From Magnetospirillum sp. ME-1 (lineage in GTDB: Bacteria > Pseudomonadota > Alphaproteobacteria > Rhodospirillales > Magnetospirillaceae): DNA of 64,000 nucleotides. Of this stretch, positions 56,192 through 64,000 are shown in pieces. The DNA lies in the NCBI RefSeq assembly GCF_002105535.1, contig NZ_CP015848.1, positions 1,674,907 to 1,738,906 on the forward strand, in the 5' to 3' direction. Made by a program: the position numbers and the translations under genes. The notes under the pieces were generated by a model. That model was not told the DNA's origin, did not search any database, and saw nothing but the letters and a program-made list of their open reading frames with translations. Position 1 is the first letter of the stretch. Each line of letters begins with the position of its first letter.

Positions 56192-57358
56192 ATGCCCCGT
56201 CCCGGTCCCTGGCGATCCACTGTCTCGGCCCTGCTCGCCAATCTGGTGGGAATCGGCCTGGCCCGCTTCGCCTATTCGCCGCTGATCCCCGCTTTGGTGG
56301 CGGAGGGCTGGTTCTCCGCCTCCTCCGCCGCCTATCTGGGGGCCGCCAATCTGGCCGGTTACCTCGCCGGGGCGCTTTCGGCCCGCAGCCTGGGGCGGCG
56401 CCTGGGGCCCGCCGTGGCGTTGAGAATCATGATGGCCGTCATCGCGCTGTCCTTCCTGCTGTGCGCCCATCCCGTGGCCTTTTCCTGGTTCTTCGTCTGG
56501 CGCTTCGCCTCTGGCTTGGCGGGCGGCGTGATCATGGTCCTGGCCGCCACCCTGGTGCTGCCCCATGTCCCGGACTCGCGGCGCGGGCTGGCCGGGGGGC
56601 TGATCTTCGCCGGCGTCGGGCTGGGGGCCGTGGCATCCTCGATCCTGCTGCCGCCCTTGCTGGCCCAGGGCATGGCCGTCACCTGGATCGTGCTCGGCCT
56701 CTTGTGCCTGGTCTTCACCCTGGCGGCGTGGCGCGGCTGGCCCGATGACTCGGTGCCGCCCGCCGGGCATCAGGTTGCCCTGCCCCGTGATTTCCGCCTG
56801 CGCGCCCTGATGGGCATCTACGCGCTGAACGCCTTCGGGCTGGTGCCGCACATGGTGTTCCTGGTGGATCTGGTGGCACGCGGCCTTGACCTGGGAATCG
56901 GCAGGGGAGCCGCCGTCTGGCTGCTGTTCGGCCTGGGGGCCTCGGTCGGACCGGTGGTATTGGGCCGGCTCGGCGACCGCTTCGGATTCGGCGCCGTCCT
57001 CAGGGCCGCCCTGGCGACGCAGGCGGCGGTGGTCGCCCTGGCCTCAACCACCAGCGAAGTTGGCTGGCTGGGATTGTCCGGCTTCATCATGGGCGGATTC
57101 ACACCCGGCGTGGTGCCCGTGGTCCTCGGCCGGGTGCGGGAATTGCTGCCCGGCGATTTCGGCGCGCAGCGCGCCGCCTGGAGCCGCACCACCGCTGCCT
57201 TCGCCCTGGGGCAGGCGGCGGGCGCCTACGGCCTGGCCTGGACGTTTTCCGCCAGCGGCGGGGCCTATGCCCTGCTGTTCGTCCTGGGCGCCGCCGCCCT
57301 GGCTCTGGCCCTGGCCACCGAGCTCATCGTCTTTCGTGAAAGGACCGTCTCATGCTGA
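56192..57358 (+). CDS. YbfB/YjiJ family MFS transporter
   Basis: 388 residues with twelve hydrophobic segments. The N-terminus LLANLVGIGLARFAYSPLIPALVAEGWFSASSAAYLGAANLAGYLAGA is the YbfB/YjiJ mark; the C-terminal half has WLLFGLGASVGPVVLGRLGDRFGFG. AAAGGAGCGAGCG precedes the ATG. It overlaps the ModA-like gene by seven bases, so the two are co-transcribed. Substrate not known; LysR control is likely from the divergent layout. Confidence 0.86.
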   Translation: MPRPGPWRSTVSALLANLVGIGLARFAYSPLIPALVAEGWFSASSAAYLGAANLAGYLAGALSARSLGRRLGPAVALRIMMAVIALSFLLCAHPVAFSWFFVWRFASGLAGGVIMVLAATLVLPHVPDSRRGLAGGLIFAGVGLGAVASSILLPPLLAQGMAVTWIVLGLLCLVFTLAAWRGWPDDSVPPAGHQVALPRDFRLRALMGIYALNAFGLVPHMVFLVDLVARGLDLGIGRGAAVWLLFGLGASVGPVVLGRLGDRFGFGAVLRAALATQAAVVALASTTSEVGWLGLSGFIMGGFTPGVVPVVLGRVRELLPGDFGAQRAAWSRTTAAFALGQAAGAYGLAWTFSASGGAYALLFVLGAAALALALATELIVFRERTVSC

Positions 57359-58056
57359 ATATTCTGGCGACCCAAGCGGTGACCGAAGCCTTGAACGCCC
57401 TGGCCCCCCAATTGGAGGAAATGGCGGGGGAGCCCCTTTGCCTGTCCTACGGGACATCGGGCGGTCAGGCGGCCCGGCTCAGGGCCGGCGAGCCGGCGGA
57501 CCTGATTATGGTGGCCGAAGGGACACTGAAGGGATTGGCCCAGTCCGGTCTGGTCGATCCCTCGTCCTGCCGCCCCACCGCCCGTGCCGGTCTGGGCATC
57601 AGCGTGCGCGAAGGCGCTCCCCACCCCGACATCGCCAGTCCCGAGGCGTTCCGTCAGGCCATGCTGGACGCCGCCTCCATCGCCTATCCCGATCCGGCCG
57701 ACGGCGGGGCCAGCGGCATTCACTTCGCGGCGATCCTCGACCGATTGGGCATCGCCGAAATGGTCCGGCCCCGGTCCATCCTGGTCAAGGCCGGGGGCGA
57801 ATGCGGCCATGAAGTGGCCGAGGGCAAGGCGGAACTGGCGGTCCAGATGATCAGCGAATTGCTGCCGGTGGCCGGAACCGAGCTGGTCGGGCCGTTCCCC
57901 GCGGCATTGCAGAACATCATCACCTTCTCGTCCGGAATCGTGACGGGCAGCCGCAATGCCGAAGCCGTCCGACGGCTGATCGCCGCCCTCGGCGCCTCGC
58001 GGTTCCACGACACCTTCGTCAGGACGGGGCTGGAGCCGATTTCAGCGCCCGCTTGA
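57352..58056 (+). CDS. ModA-like substrate-binding domain protein without signal peptide
   Basis: 234 residues. The fold resembles periplasmic molybdate-binding ModA: LNILATQAVTEALNALAPQLEEM, LCLSYGTSGGQAARLRAGEPADLIMVAEGTLKGLAQSGLV, and YPDPADGGASGIHFAAILDRLGI. There is no hydrophobic signal at the N-terminus, so it should stay in the cytoplasm and act as a sensor, buffer or enzyme-like binder rather than an ABC component. AAAGGA precedes the ATG. The 3' end overlaps the convergent GIY-YIG gene by 38 bases. Confidence 0.8.
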   Translation: MLNILATQAVTEALNALAPQLEEMAGEPLCLSYGTSGGQAARLRAGEPADLIMVAEGTLKGLAQSGLVDPSSCRPTARAGLGISVREGAPHPDIASPEAFRQAMLDAASIAYPDPADGGASGIHFAAILDRLGIAEMVRPRSILVKAGGECGHEVAEGKAELAVQMISELLPVAGTELVGPFPAALQNIITFSSGIVTGSRNAEAVRRLIAALGASRFHDTFVRTGLEPISAPA

Positions 58057-58273
58057 AGGCGCGGTCGCGCTTGATGGCCGCCTCGCGCCGAAGGGCATCG
58101 CCATGGGGCAGCGGGCCTTCCACATGGGCCAGCCGCCAGGGCCCGCGCCCCCGGGTGAACTTGGCCCCCTCGCCCGCATTGTGCCGGGCGAGGCGGTCTT
58201 CCACGTCCAGGGCGATACCGGTATAGGCGGTATCGGCGCCGTTCAACAGGACATATACGAACCAGTCCTTCAT
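58019..58273 (-). CDS. GIY-YIG nuclease superfamily protein (UPF0213/YhbQ-like)
   Basis: 84 residues. The GIY-YIG core is WFVYVLLNGADTAYTGIALDVEDRLARHNAGEGAKFTRGRGPWRL with AALRREAAIKRDR-type tail carrying the Arg and Glu. The first strand is YVL and the second YTG, as in YhbQ. It overlaps lysE-type gene end by four bases and the ModA-like gene 3' end by 38 bases. Confidence 0.9.
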   Translation of the reverse strand: MKDWFVYVLLNGADTAYTGIALDVEDRLARHNAGEGAKFTRGRGPWRLAHVEGPLPHGDALRREAAIKRDRAFKRALKSAPAPS

Positions 58274-58902
58274 CGGTCGAGGATCAGCTTGGCGCCGAGC
58301 GCCACGAACACCCCGCCGGCCAGCCGGTCGAGCCACAGCCCGGCCCGGCCATGGCGGCCCAGCCAGCCGCCCAGCGAGCCGGCGAACCAGCCGATCAGGC
58401 CGAACAGCACGCAGGCCTGGATTGTGAACAGCACGCCCAGCTGCGCCGTCTGCCATCCCGCCCCCCCTCTGTCGGCATCCACGAACTGGGGCAGGAAGGC
58501 CAGGAAGAACAGGATCACCTTGGGATTGATGGCGTTGGCCAGCAGGCCGCGGCGAAACAGCAGCCCCAAGGATTCATCGCCGCCCGCGCCGGCCTCGATG
58601 CGCATGGCCCCCGAGGAGCGCAGCGCCCCGATGCCCAGCCACACCAGATAGGCCCCGCCCGCCAGCTTCAAGCCGGTGAACAGCAGGGGCGAGGCGGCGA
58701 TGGCGGCGCTGATGCCCAGCGCCGCCAAGGCGGTGTGGCTGAGACAGCCGAGCGCGCAGCCCAGGCCGAACGCCATGCCTTGACGCCGCCCCCGCGACAG
58801 CCCCAGCGACAGGATCATCAGATTGTCGGGACCCGGCGACAGCGTGACCAGCATGGCCGCCGCCAGAAAGCCCAGGATTTGGGAAAGATCAAGAATCGCC
58901 AT
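58270..58902 (-). CDS. LysE/RhtB family amino acid exporter
   Basis: 210 residues with six membrane segments. LGFLAAAMLVTLSPGPDNLMILSLGLSRGRRQGMAFGLGCALG carries the SPGPD signature, with NAINPKVILFFLAFLPQFV in the second half. The family exports amino acids such as threonine, homoserine or lysine. Start MAILDLSQIL; the longer frame has no support. It overlaps the GIY-YIG start by four bases. Confidence 0.9.
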   Translation of the reverse strand: MAILDLSQILGFLAAAMLVTLSPGPDNLMILSLGLSRGRRQGMAFGLGCALGCLSHTALAALGISAAIAASPLLFTGLKLAGGAYLVWLGIGALRSSGAMRIEAGAGGDESLGLLFRRGLLANAINPKVILFFLAFLPQFVDADRGGAGWQTAQLGVLFTIQACVLFGLIGWFAGSLGGWLGRHGRAGLWLDRLAGGVFVALGAKLILDR

Positions 58903-58929
58903 ACAGTTTCCCCTGTGTCTCCCCCCGGC

Positions 58930-59018
58930 TGTCACCCTGAGGCGAAGCCGAAGGGGCTTTCAGGCAGGAACGGCAACCGCTTCAGGCTGAAAGATCCTTC
59001 GCCACGCTCAGGATGACA
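58930..59018. repeat. dispersed palindromic repeat, family B, copy 2
   Basis: The left arm TGTCACCCTGAG-GCGAAGCCGAAGG-GGCTTTCA and the right arm TGAAAGATCCTTCG-CCACGCTCAGGATGACA form an imperfect hairpin. It lies between the LysE-like gene and the aryl-CoA ligase. Its right arm is nearly the complement of the left arm of copy 1. Confidence 0.87.
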
Positions 59019-59037
59019 GGCGCCCGTAAAGTCTGCC

Positions 59038-60693
59038 CTACAAATCCCTGAGGCGGAAGCGCTGGATCTTGCCGGTCTGGGTCTTGGGCAGGAACTCCAC
59101 GAACTTGACGTCACGGGGATATTTGTAGGGCGCGATGGAGGCCTTGACGAAGTTCTGGATCTCCTCGGCCAGCAGCTCACTGGCCTGGGAGGGATTGTCG
59201 AGCACGATGCAGGCGCGAACAATGGTGCCCCGCGTCTCGTCGGGCACGCCGACCACGGCGCATTCCGACACCTTGGGGTGTTCGAGGATGGCGCGCTCCA
59301 CCTCCTGGGCCGAGATGTTGTAGCCCGACGACACGATCATGTCGTCCGAGCGGTCCACGTACCAGAACCAGCCGTCCTCGTCCTGCTCCATGATGTCGCC
59401 GGTGACGTTCCAGCCGTTCCTCACGAAGGCCGCCTGCCGCGCCTGGTCGTCGAGATAGCGGCAGCCGGTGGGGCCGCGCACCGCCAGACGGCCCTTGGAA
59501 CCCGGTGGCAGCGGATTGAAGTCGTCGTCCAGGATGCAGGCGGTGTAGCCGTCGGCGGGATAGCCGGTGGCCCCGGGCTTGGCCACGTCCGGCGACTGGC
59601 AGATGAAATGGGTCAGCATCTCGGTCATGCCGATGCCGTTGACCAGCTTCACCCCGGTACGGTCCAGCCAGTCGTCGTACAGCTTGGGCCGCAGATGCTC
59701 GCCCGCCGACGAGGCCTTGCGCAGCGACGAGATGTCGTACTTGTCCACCATCCCCAGCATGGCGTGAAAGGCGGTGGGCACGGCGTAAAGGCTGGTGGCG
59801 CGGTGGCGCTGGACGCCATCGAGAATCAGCTCGGGCGTCGGCTTGGGCACCAGTACGGCGGTGGCGCGATAGCGCAGCGGATACATCATGAACGCCGCCT
59901 TGCCGTAGGTGAAGGCGATGGAGGGCGAGCCGATGACGACCTCGTCGGGGTCCACCGTATGGCGGCGCGGCCAGCAATCGCAGGATGCCAGGATGTCGCG
60001 GTGGAAATGCATGGCGCCCTTGGGGTTGCCGGTGGTCCCCGAGGTGAAGGTGATCAGCGCCACGTCGTCGGCCGCCGTGTCCACATTGGCGAAGCCGGCG
60101 GGCTTGGCGTCGGCCCGGCGGTCGAGATCGGCACCGGATTGCCTGCCCTCGCCCAGGGGCGTGAAGTAGGAGACGTGACGCAGCTCGGGCACCTTCTGGC
60201 GGGTGAGCTCCATCTCCTCGGCCAGATCCAGCTCGCACAGCGCCACGTGGATGCGGGCCTTCTCGACGATGTAGCTGAGCTCCTTGGCGCGCAGCAGCGG
60301 CATGGTGGTGACGCAGATGCCGCCCGCCTTCAGCACCGCCAGCCAGCAGGCCACCAGCATGGGGGTGTTGGCCGAACGCAGCAGCACCCGGTTGCCCGGC
60401 ACCAGCCCGAAATCCTCGGCCAAAACCCGGGCGATGCGCTCGGCCCGGTCGAGCAGATGGGCATAGCTCCACGTCCCCTCGGCGTAATGGAACACCGGCT
60501 TGGTGCCGAACCCGGCGGCCACGGCGGTATCGATCAGCGCGGCGGCCGCGTTGATGCGGTCGGGATAGTGTGACAGATGCGCCGCCGAGTAGTCGAACAC
60601 CGGCCACAGCTCAGGGGGAGGCAGCAACTCGCGGGCAAAGCGGTCCACATGGGCACTGGGCACGCCCCCCGGGGCACCATTGGACAAGCTCAT
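59038..60693 (-). CDS. Benzoate/2-aminobenzoate-type CoA ligase
   Basis: 551 residues from the preferred start. AMP-binding core LITFTSGTTGNPKGAMHFHRDIL, SIAFTYGKAAFMMYPL, KLVNGIGMTEMLTHFI, and C-terminal RSDDMIVSSGYNISAQEVERAIL with the catalytic Lys in LPKTQTGKIQRFRL. It resembles 2-aminobenzoate-CoA and benzoate-CoA ligases. The aromatic substrate is a family inference. The start at MSLSNGAPG has GTGGAGGAAGGA upstream; an ATG 27 bases earlier would place the start at the TetR-type operator. No ring-reduction genes are adjacent. Confidence 0.83.
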   Translation of the reverse strand: MSLSNGAPGGVPSAHVDRFARELLPPPELWPVFDYSAAHLSHYPDRINAAAALIDTAVAAGFGTKPVFHYAEGTWSYAHLLDRAERIARVLAEDFGLVPGNRVLLRSANTPMLVACWLAVLKAGGICVTTMPLLRAKELSYIVEKARIHVALCELDLAEEMELTRQKVPELRHVSYFTPLGEGRQSGADLDRRADAKPAGFANVDTAADDVALITFTSGTTGNPKGAMHFHRDILASCDCWPRRHTVDPDEVVIGSPSIAFTYGKAAFMMYPLRYRATAVLVPKPTPELILDGVQRHRATSLYAVPTAFHAMLGMVDKYDISSLRKASSAGEHLRPKLYDDWLDRTGVKLVNGIGMTEMLTHFICQSPDVAKPGATGYPADGYTACILDDDFNPLPPGSKGRLAVRGPTGCRYLDDQARQAAFVRNGWNVTGDIMEQDEDGWFWYVDRSDDMIVSSGYNISAQEVERAILEHPKVSECAVVGVPDETRGTIVRACIVLDNPSQASELLAEEIQNFVKASIAPYKYPRDVKFVEFLPKTQTGKIQRFRLRDL

Positions 60694-60725
60694 TCCTTCC
60701 TCCACCAACTGAACGCTCATTCATC

Positions 60726-60743
60726 TGAATGATTATTCATTCA
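60726..60743 (-). promoter_or_regulatory. TetR-type operator upstream of the CoA ligase
   Basis: TGAATGATTATTCATTCA is an inverted repeat with two 7-base arms and a 4-base A/T spacer, and an extra TCATTCAT half lies just beside it. Similar TGAATGA-type sites control fatty-acid and aromatic CoA ligase genes through TetR repressors released by CoA esters. No TetR gene is in the window, so the regulator is encoded elsewhere. Confidence 0.65.
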
Positions 60744-60907
60744 CCCGGGCAAGGTCAAGGGGAATGGGGATGGCGCATACCCTAAACAAGCTGCGGAAAA
60801 ATGCGCCACCAGCCGCATCCAACCGACAGCGTCATGGCCGTGCTCGACACGGCCATCCACGCGGCGCGGTAGATATAGCATCGAAAACAATGAATTAGGC
60901 GAAGTCA

Positions 60908-60939
60908 CGTGGATACCCGGAACAAGTCCGGGCATGACG
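60908..60939. repeat. dispersed palindromic repeat, family A, reverse copy
   Basis: CGTGGATACCCGGAAC-AAGTCCGGGCATGACG is the reverse complement form of the unit at 13192-13218, extended. It lies between the CoA ligase promoter and the recO 3' end. The internal CCCGGAAC/AAGTCCGGG forms a short stem. Confidence 0.8.
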
Positions 60940-60972
60940 CCATAGGGTGTGGAAGCCCCGAAACGCAACTTG

Positions 60973-61683
60973 CTAAATCAGCCGCCCCATCATCCTTCCC
61001 CGCACCGCCGGCAGTTCCGCATGGCGCGGCCCCAACACATGGCGTTGCAGGAAAAATCCCGTCATCTCCAAGCCCTCGCGGATGGCGATGGCATCCCCCT
61101 CCCCACCGTCCACCAGAAAGGCCGGCAGGGCGAACAGCTTGGTCCGCCAGGGCTCACCCGCCGCCCTGGAGACGGCGCGGCCCGTCTTGGGGCTGACCCA
61201 GGCGAGGTCGTGGGTTTGCCCCGTGGCGGCGCAAACCGAAAGGTCGAGGCCGAAGCCCAGGTCGCGCAGCAGCGCCAGTTCGAAATGGACATAGACGCTG
61301 GGCCAGGATTCGGCCTCCAGGGCGTGCAGCAGGGCGGCCAGGGCGGCGTGGCAGGCGGGATGGGGCTGGCGTTCGGGCAAAGCCGCCTCCACCAGGGCGC
61401 AGGCCGAGCCCAGCGCGGCAAGGCGGGCCGGGTCGTCCAAAAAGGCGGCGGCATAAGCGTGCAGCAATTCCAGTTTGTAATTGCCCAATTGCTCGAGCAG
61501 GCGGGCGGTCCATTTGGCTCGCACCGTATTGCCCGGCTGCAGGACGGGGCGGTTGGCCTTGCCCTGGCCGCCATGAACCAGACCGGCGTGGCGGCCATGG
61601 GCGCGGGTCAGCAGGGAGGCGACGGCGCCGGTTTCGCCATGGCGGCGTACCGCCAGGACGATGGCGTCGTCATCCCATTCCAT
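60973..61683 (-). CDS. recO: DNA repair protein RecO
   Basis: 236 residues. The OB-fold N-terminus is MEWDDDAIVLAVRRHGETGAVASLLTRAHGRHAGLVHGG, then AKWTARLLEQLGNYKLELLHAY and a helical C-terminal half (VYVHFELALLRDLGFGLDLSVCAATG). RecO loads RecA on single-stranded DNA with RecR. The zinc-finger cysteines of some RecO proteins are not evident. It is the last gene of the lepB-rnc-era-recO cluster. Confidence 0.93.
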   Translation of the reverse strand: MEWDDDAIVLAVRRHGETGAVASLLTRAHGRHAGLVHGGQGKANRPVLQPGNTVRAKWTARLLEQLGNYKLELLHAYAAAFLDDPARLAALGSACALVEAALPERQPHPACHAALAALLHALEAESWPSVYVHFELALLRDLGFGLDLSVCAATGQTHDLAWVSPKTGRAVSRAAGEPWRTKLFALPAFLVDGGEGDAIAIREGLEMTGFFLQRHVLGPRHAELPAVRGRMMGRLI

Positions 61684-61885
61684 TCCAGCTCCACACGAAC
61701 AGGGCCACCCCGCCCGTGGCAGCGGCCAGGGCCAGGGCGGACAGCAGCTTCTGCCGGGCGGAAATGGCGGGGACGTCCTCGTCCTCGAGGCTCCAGGCGC
61801 CCCGGGCGAAGCGATGGACCAGAAGGCCCAGCAGCACCAAGGCCCCTACCCACATCAGGGCAATGGCGATGGCGCGGGGGCTCAT
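61670..61885 (-). CDS. small membrane protein between era and recO
   Basis: 71 residues with two hydrophobic spans: AIAIALMWVGALVLLGLLVH and LLSALALAAATGGVALFVW, joined by an acidic loop EDEDVPAIS. It overlaps the recO start by 14 bases and is therefore translationally linked. No family is recognised. Confidence 0.6.
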   Translation of the reverse strand: MSPRAIAIALMWVGALVLLGLLVHRFARGAWSLEDEDVPAISARQKLLSALALAAATGGVALFVWSWNGMG

Positions 61886-61898
61886 GCCGCTCTCCGCC

Positions 61899-61973
61899 TG
61901 TCACCCTGAGCGCAGCGAAGGGTCTTTCAGACCATGACGGCTGAAAGATGCTTCGCTGGCGCTCAGCATGACA
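61899..61973. repeat. dispersed palindromic repeat, family B, copy 3
   Basis: The left arm TGTCACCCTGAG-CGCAGCGAAGG-GTCTTTCA and the right arm TGAAAGATGCTTCGCTGGCG-CTCAGCATGACA form a near-perfect hairpin of about 30 bp. It lies inside the era-recO operon and so must be transcribed. Confidence 0.88.
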
Positions 61974-61992
61974 GGAACGGAACGACGATTGC

Positions 61993-62904
61993 TCATGAAT
62001 CGAAATCCAGGCCCAGCTCGGAGTAATGGCCGCGCTTTTCCGACCAGTCCTCACGCACCTTGATGTGGATGAACAGGTGGACGCGGCGCTCCAGCAGCTC
62101 TTCCAGCTCCTGGCGCGCGCTGGCGCCGATGGCCTTGATCTGGCGGCCGCCCTTGCCCAGGACGATGGGCTTCTGGCTCTCGCGCTCCACATAAATCACC
62201 TGATCGATGCGGGCCGAGCCGTCCTCCTTCTCCTCCCACTTCTCCGTCTCGACGTAGAGGGAGTACGGCAGTTCCTGGTAAAGGGCCAGGAAGGCCTTCT
62301 CGCGGGTGATCTCGGCGGCCAGCAGGCGCTGCGGCAGGTCGGAGACCTGATCCTCGGGGAACATCCACGGCCCCGGCGCCACCAGCCGGCCGAGATGGGC
62401 CAGCAGGTCGCCGATGCCGTCGCCCTTCAAGGCGCTGATCATGAAGACATTGGTGAAGATGCCCTCGGCATCCAGCTGGGCGGTGAGGCCCAGGAGCTTC
62501 TCGCGCTTGACCAGATCCACCTTGTTCAGCACCAGGATGGCCTGGCGGTTGGCCTCCTTCAGCCTCTCGACGATGGCCCTGGTCTCGTCGTCATAGCCGC
62601 GCGACGCATCCACCAGCAGGCAGACGTGGTCGGCGTCGGCGGCACCGTTCCAGGCGGCAGCCACCATGGCGCGCTCGAGGCGCTTCTTGGGCGCAAAGAT
62701 GCCGGGGGTGTCCACCAGCACCACCTGGGCGTCGTCGACCATGGCGATGCCCATCACCCGGAAACGGGTGGTCTGCACCTTGGGCGAGACGATGGACACC
62801 TTGGTGCCCACCAGGGCGTTGACCATGGTGGACTTACCGGCATTGGGAGCGCCGACCACCGCCACGAAGCCGCAGCGCTGGTTGGTTTCGGGAACTTCGT
62901 TCAT
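61993..62904 (-). CDS. era: GTPase Era
   Basis: 303 residues. G1 VAVVGAPNAGKSTMVNALVG, G3 LVDTPGIFAPKKRLE, G4 LVLNKVDLVKREKL, and the KH domain IYVERESQKPIVLGKGGRQIKAIGASARQELEELL followed by HLFIHIKVREDWSEKRGHYSELG. Era binds the 3' end of 16S rRNA for 30S maturation. Overlaps rnc by four bases. Confidence 0.98.
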   Translation of the reverse strand: MNEVPETNQRCGFVAVVGAPNAGKSTMVNALVGTKVSIVSPKVQTTRFRVMGIAMVDDAQVVLVDTPGIFAPKKRLERAMVAAAWNGAADADHVCLLVDASRGYDDETRAIVERLKEANRQAILVLNKVDLVKREKLLGLTAQLDAEGIFTNVFMISALKGDGIGDLLAHLGRLVAPGPWMFPEDQVSDLPQRLLAAEITREKAFLALYQELPYSLYVETEKWEEKEDGSARIDQVIYVERESQKPIVLGKGGRQIKAIGASARQELEELLERRVHLFIHIKVREDWSEKRGHYSELGLDFDS

Positions 62905-63584
62905 GTCATCACCTGTTGCAGCAGCAGGCCGGCTGCCGCCTGCTCCGCCACCCGTTTCGAGGCACCGCGGCCCACGGCCGAGCCTACACCCTCGACACTG
63001 ACCTCCATCAGGAAAATCGGCTCGTGCGGCGGACCTTCCTGACCCAAAATGCGATAGCTGGGCAGCGGCAGTCCCCGCCCCTGCGCCCATTCCTGCAGCC
63101 CGGTCTTGGAATCCTTGGGCGGCGCCAGCGCCTCCTCCATCAGAGGCTCCCAGCGCGAGCGCACGAAGGACGCGGCAGCAGCAAAGCCGGCATCGGCGTA
63201 GAGCGCCCCGATCACCGCCTCGCAGGCGTCGGCCAGGATGCCGGGATTGGTCCGCCCGCCGGCCTCGTCCTCGCCCCGGGCCAGCACCAGATGGCGGCCC
63301 AGATTGATCTGGTTGGCCACGCGCGCCACCGCTTCGCGCCGCACCAGGGCGGCATGGCGGCGCGCCAGGGCGCCCTCGGCCTCGTTGGGAAAGCGATTGA
63401 ACAGCATCTCGGCCACCACCAGGCCCAGGACGCGGTCGCCCAGGAATTCCAGGCGCTCGTAAGGATCCGAGGTCTTGGTGCGCCGCCCCTGCTGCATGCT
63501 GGGATGGGTCAGCGCCTGGGACAGCAATTCGGGCCGCGTGAAGGCATGGCCCAGCACCGCGTGAAGCTCGGCGGCGCCGGCCAT
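62901..63584 (-). CDS. rnc: Ribonuclease III
   Basis: 227 residues. RNase III signature ERLEFLGDRVLGLVVAEMLF, second acidic site DACEAVIGALYADAGF, and a C-terminal double-stranded RNA-binding domain (DSKTGLQEWAQGRGLPLPSYRILGQEGPPHEPIFLMEVSVEG). It cleaves double-stranded rRNA precursors. Three bases separate it from the lepB stop. Confidence 0.97.
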   Translation of the reverse strand: MAGAAELHAVLGHAFTRPELLSQALTHPSMQQGRRTKTSDPYERLEFLGDRVLGLVVAEMLFNRFPNEAEGALARRHAALVRREAVARVANQINLGRHLVLARGEDEAGGRTNPGILADACEAVIGALYADAGFAAAASFVRSRWEPLMEEALAPPKDSKTGLQEWAQGRGLPLPSYRILGQEGPPHEPIFLMEVSVEGVGSAVGRGASKRVAEQAAAGLLLQQVMT

Positions 63585-63587
63585 GGC

Positions 63588-64000
63588 CTACTCGATCCCC
63601 TGCAGCAGGCGGGAATAGCGGATGGCCCAGGGCCAGCGCCACACTTCCCACAGCGCCGCGCTGCCGTCGCCCGAGAAGAACAGGATCTCGGCCCGGCCTA
63701 CGAAATTCTCGGCCGGCACGTAGCCCACCTCGGACAGGAAGCGCGAATCCGCCGAATTGTCGCGGTTGTCGCCCATCATGAAGTAATGCCCGGCCGGCAC
63801 CACGTATTCCATGGTGTTGTCGGCGGGGCCGTTGTCGCCCAGGAATTCGATGATCTTGTGCTTGCGTCCGTTGGGCAGCGTCTCGATGTATTGCGGCGCG
63901 CGCAGGATGTTGCCGTCACGATCGCGCTCGACGAAATCCTCGATCCGCTTCCTTTCCACGGCGACGCCGTTGATGTGCAGGATGCCGGCCTTCACCTGGA
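63588..64000 (-). CDS. lepB: Signal peptidase I, C-terminal part only
   Basis: The leftward frame enters from the right edge, so the N-terminal membrane anchors and the Ser/Lys catalytic dyad are off the window. The visible part has box D/E FMMGDNRDNSADSRFLSEVGYVPAENFVGRAEILFFS. LepB removes signal peptides at the periplasmic face. First gene seen of the lepB-rnc-era-recO cluster. Confidence 0.95.
   Translation of the reverse strand, partial: QVKAGILHINGVAVERKRIEDFVERDRDGNILRAPQYIETLPNGRKHKIIEFLGDNGPADNTMEYVVPAGHYFMMGDNRDNSADSRFLSEVGYVPAENFVGRAEILFFSGDGSAALWEVWRWPWAIRYSRLLQGIE

Overview
The window is a GC-rich, densely coded chromosomal segment of an alphaproteobacterium, most likely a Rhodospirillales member and probably Magnetospirillum/Paramagnetospirillum. 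The grounds are the fused ispDF, the rpmF-plsX-fabH-ihfA-merR block, a MucR/Ros regulator, GapR (DUF2312), a cytochrome bc1 chaperone, a K+-independent H+-pyrophosphatase, homospermidine synthase and the lepB-rnc-era-recO cluster. The genus is an inference. There are no magnetosome genes, phage, transposases, rRNA genes or CRISPR arrays. One tRNA gene, tRNA-Pro(GGG), was found.

Layout. 1-5.4 kb: 5' end of dusB, a YpjD-like cytochrome assembly protein, ispDF (isoprenoids), cutA, a MurG-like glycosyltransferase, a PyrD-like oxidoreductase and a 47-residue membrane peptide. 5.4-13 kb: a TPR/GT41 (O-GlcNAc transferase-like) protein, tRNA-Pro, then the leftward envelope-lipid and ribosome block (bc1 chaperone, DUF177, rpmF, plsX, fabH, ihfA, merR-like), with bamE divergent. 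13-23.5 kb: hppA, then the leftward run rpiB, glyA, nrdR, ribD, ribE, ribBA, ribH, nusB, thiL and a FliL-like protein (riboflavin, thiamine, one-carbon and nucleotide metabolism). 23.5-26 kb: mucR, gapR, a small lipoprotein, an N-formylglutamate amidohydrolase and rpmJ.

26-34 kb is a signalling zone: a large hybrid histidine kinase, a TPR/radical SAM-SPASM protein, a Cache-PAS histidine kinase and a divergent solitary amino-acid-type binding protein. 34-38 kb carries small-molecule catabolism (DapA-family lyase, glycerate kinase, AEC transporter, UlaG-like hydrolase). 38-41 kb holds a HupR/HupT-like two-component pair with no hydrogenase genes beside it. 41-48 kb has an SGNH hydrolase, a YdjC deacetylase, an MFS carrier, ChrA and a c-heme GGDEF-EAL protein overlapping chrA. 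48-58 kb is accessory and regulatory: DUF2478, an HTH/binding-protein regulator, XRE and LysR regulators, a GNAT-RHH-small protein operon, homospermidine synthase with an unusual leader, LysR/MFS and a leaderless ModA-like protein. 58-64 kb: GIY-YIG, LysE, an aryl-CoA ligase behind a TetR-type operator, then the leftward cluster lepB-rnc-era-recO.

Two families of intergenic palindromic repeats recur between operons. The most unusual signals are the short open frame plus hairpin ahead of homospermidine synthase, a 20-bp tandem duplication that carries the stop codon of the radical SAM gene, a GTP cyclohydrolase II domain without its zinc cysteines, a MucR zinc finger missing a ligand, and the c-type heme c-di-GMP protein overlapping a chromate transporter gene. 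None of these alone proves a new system.
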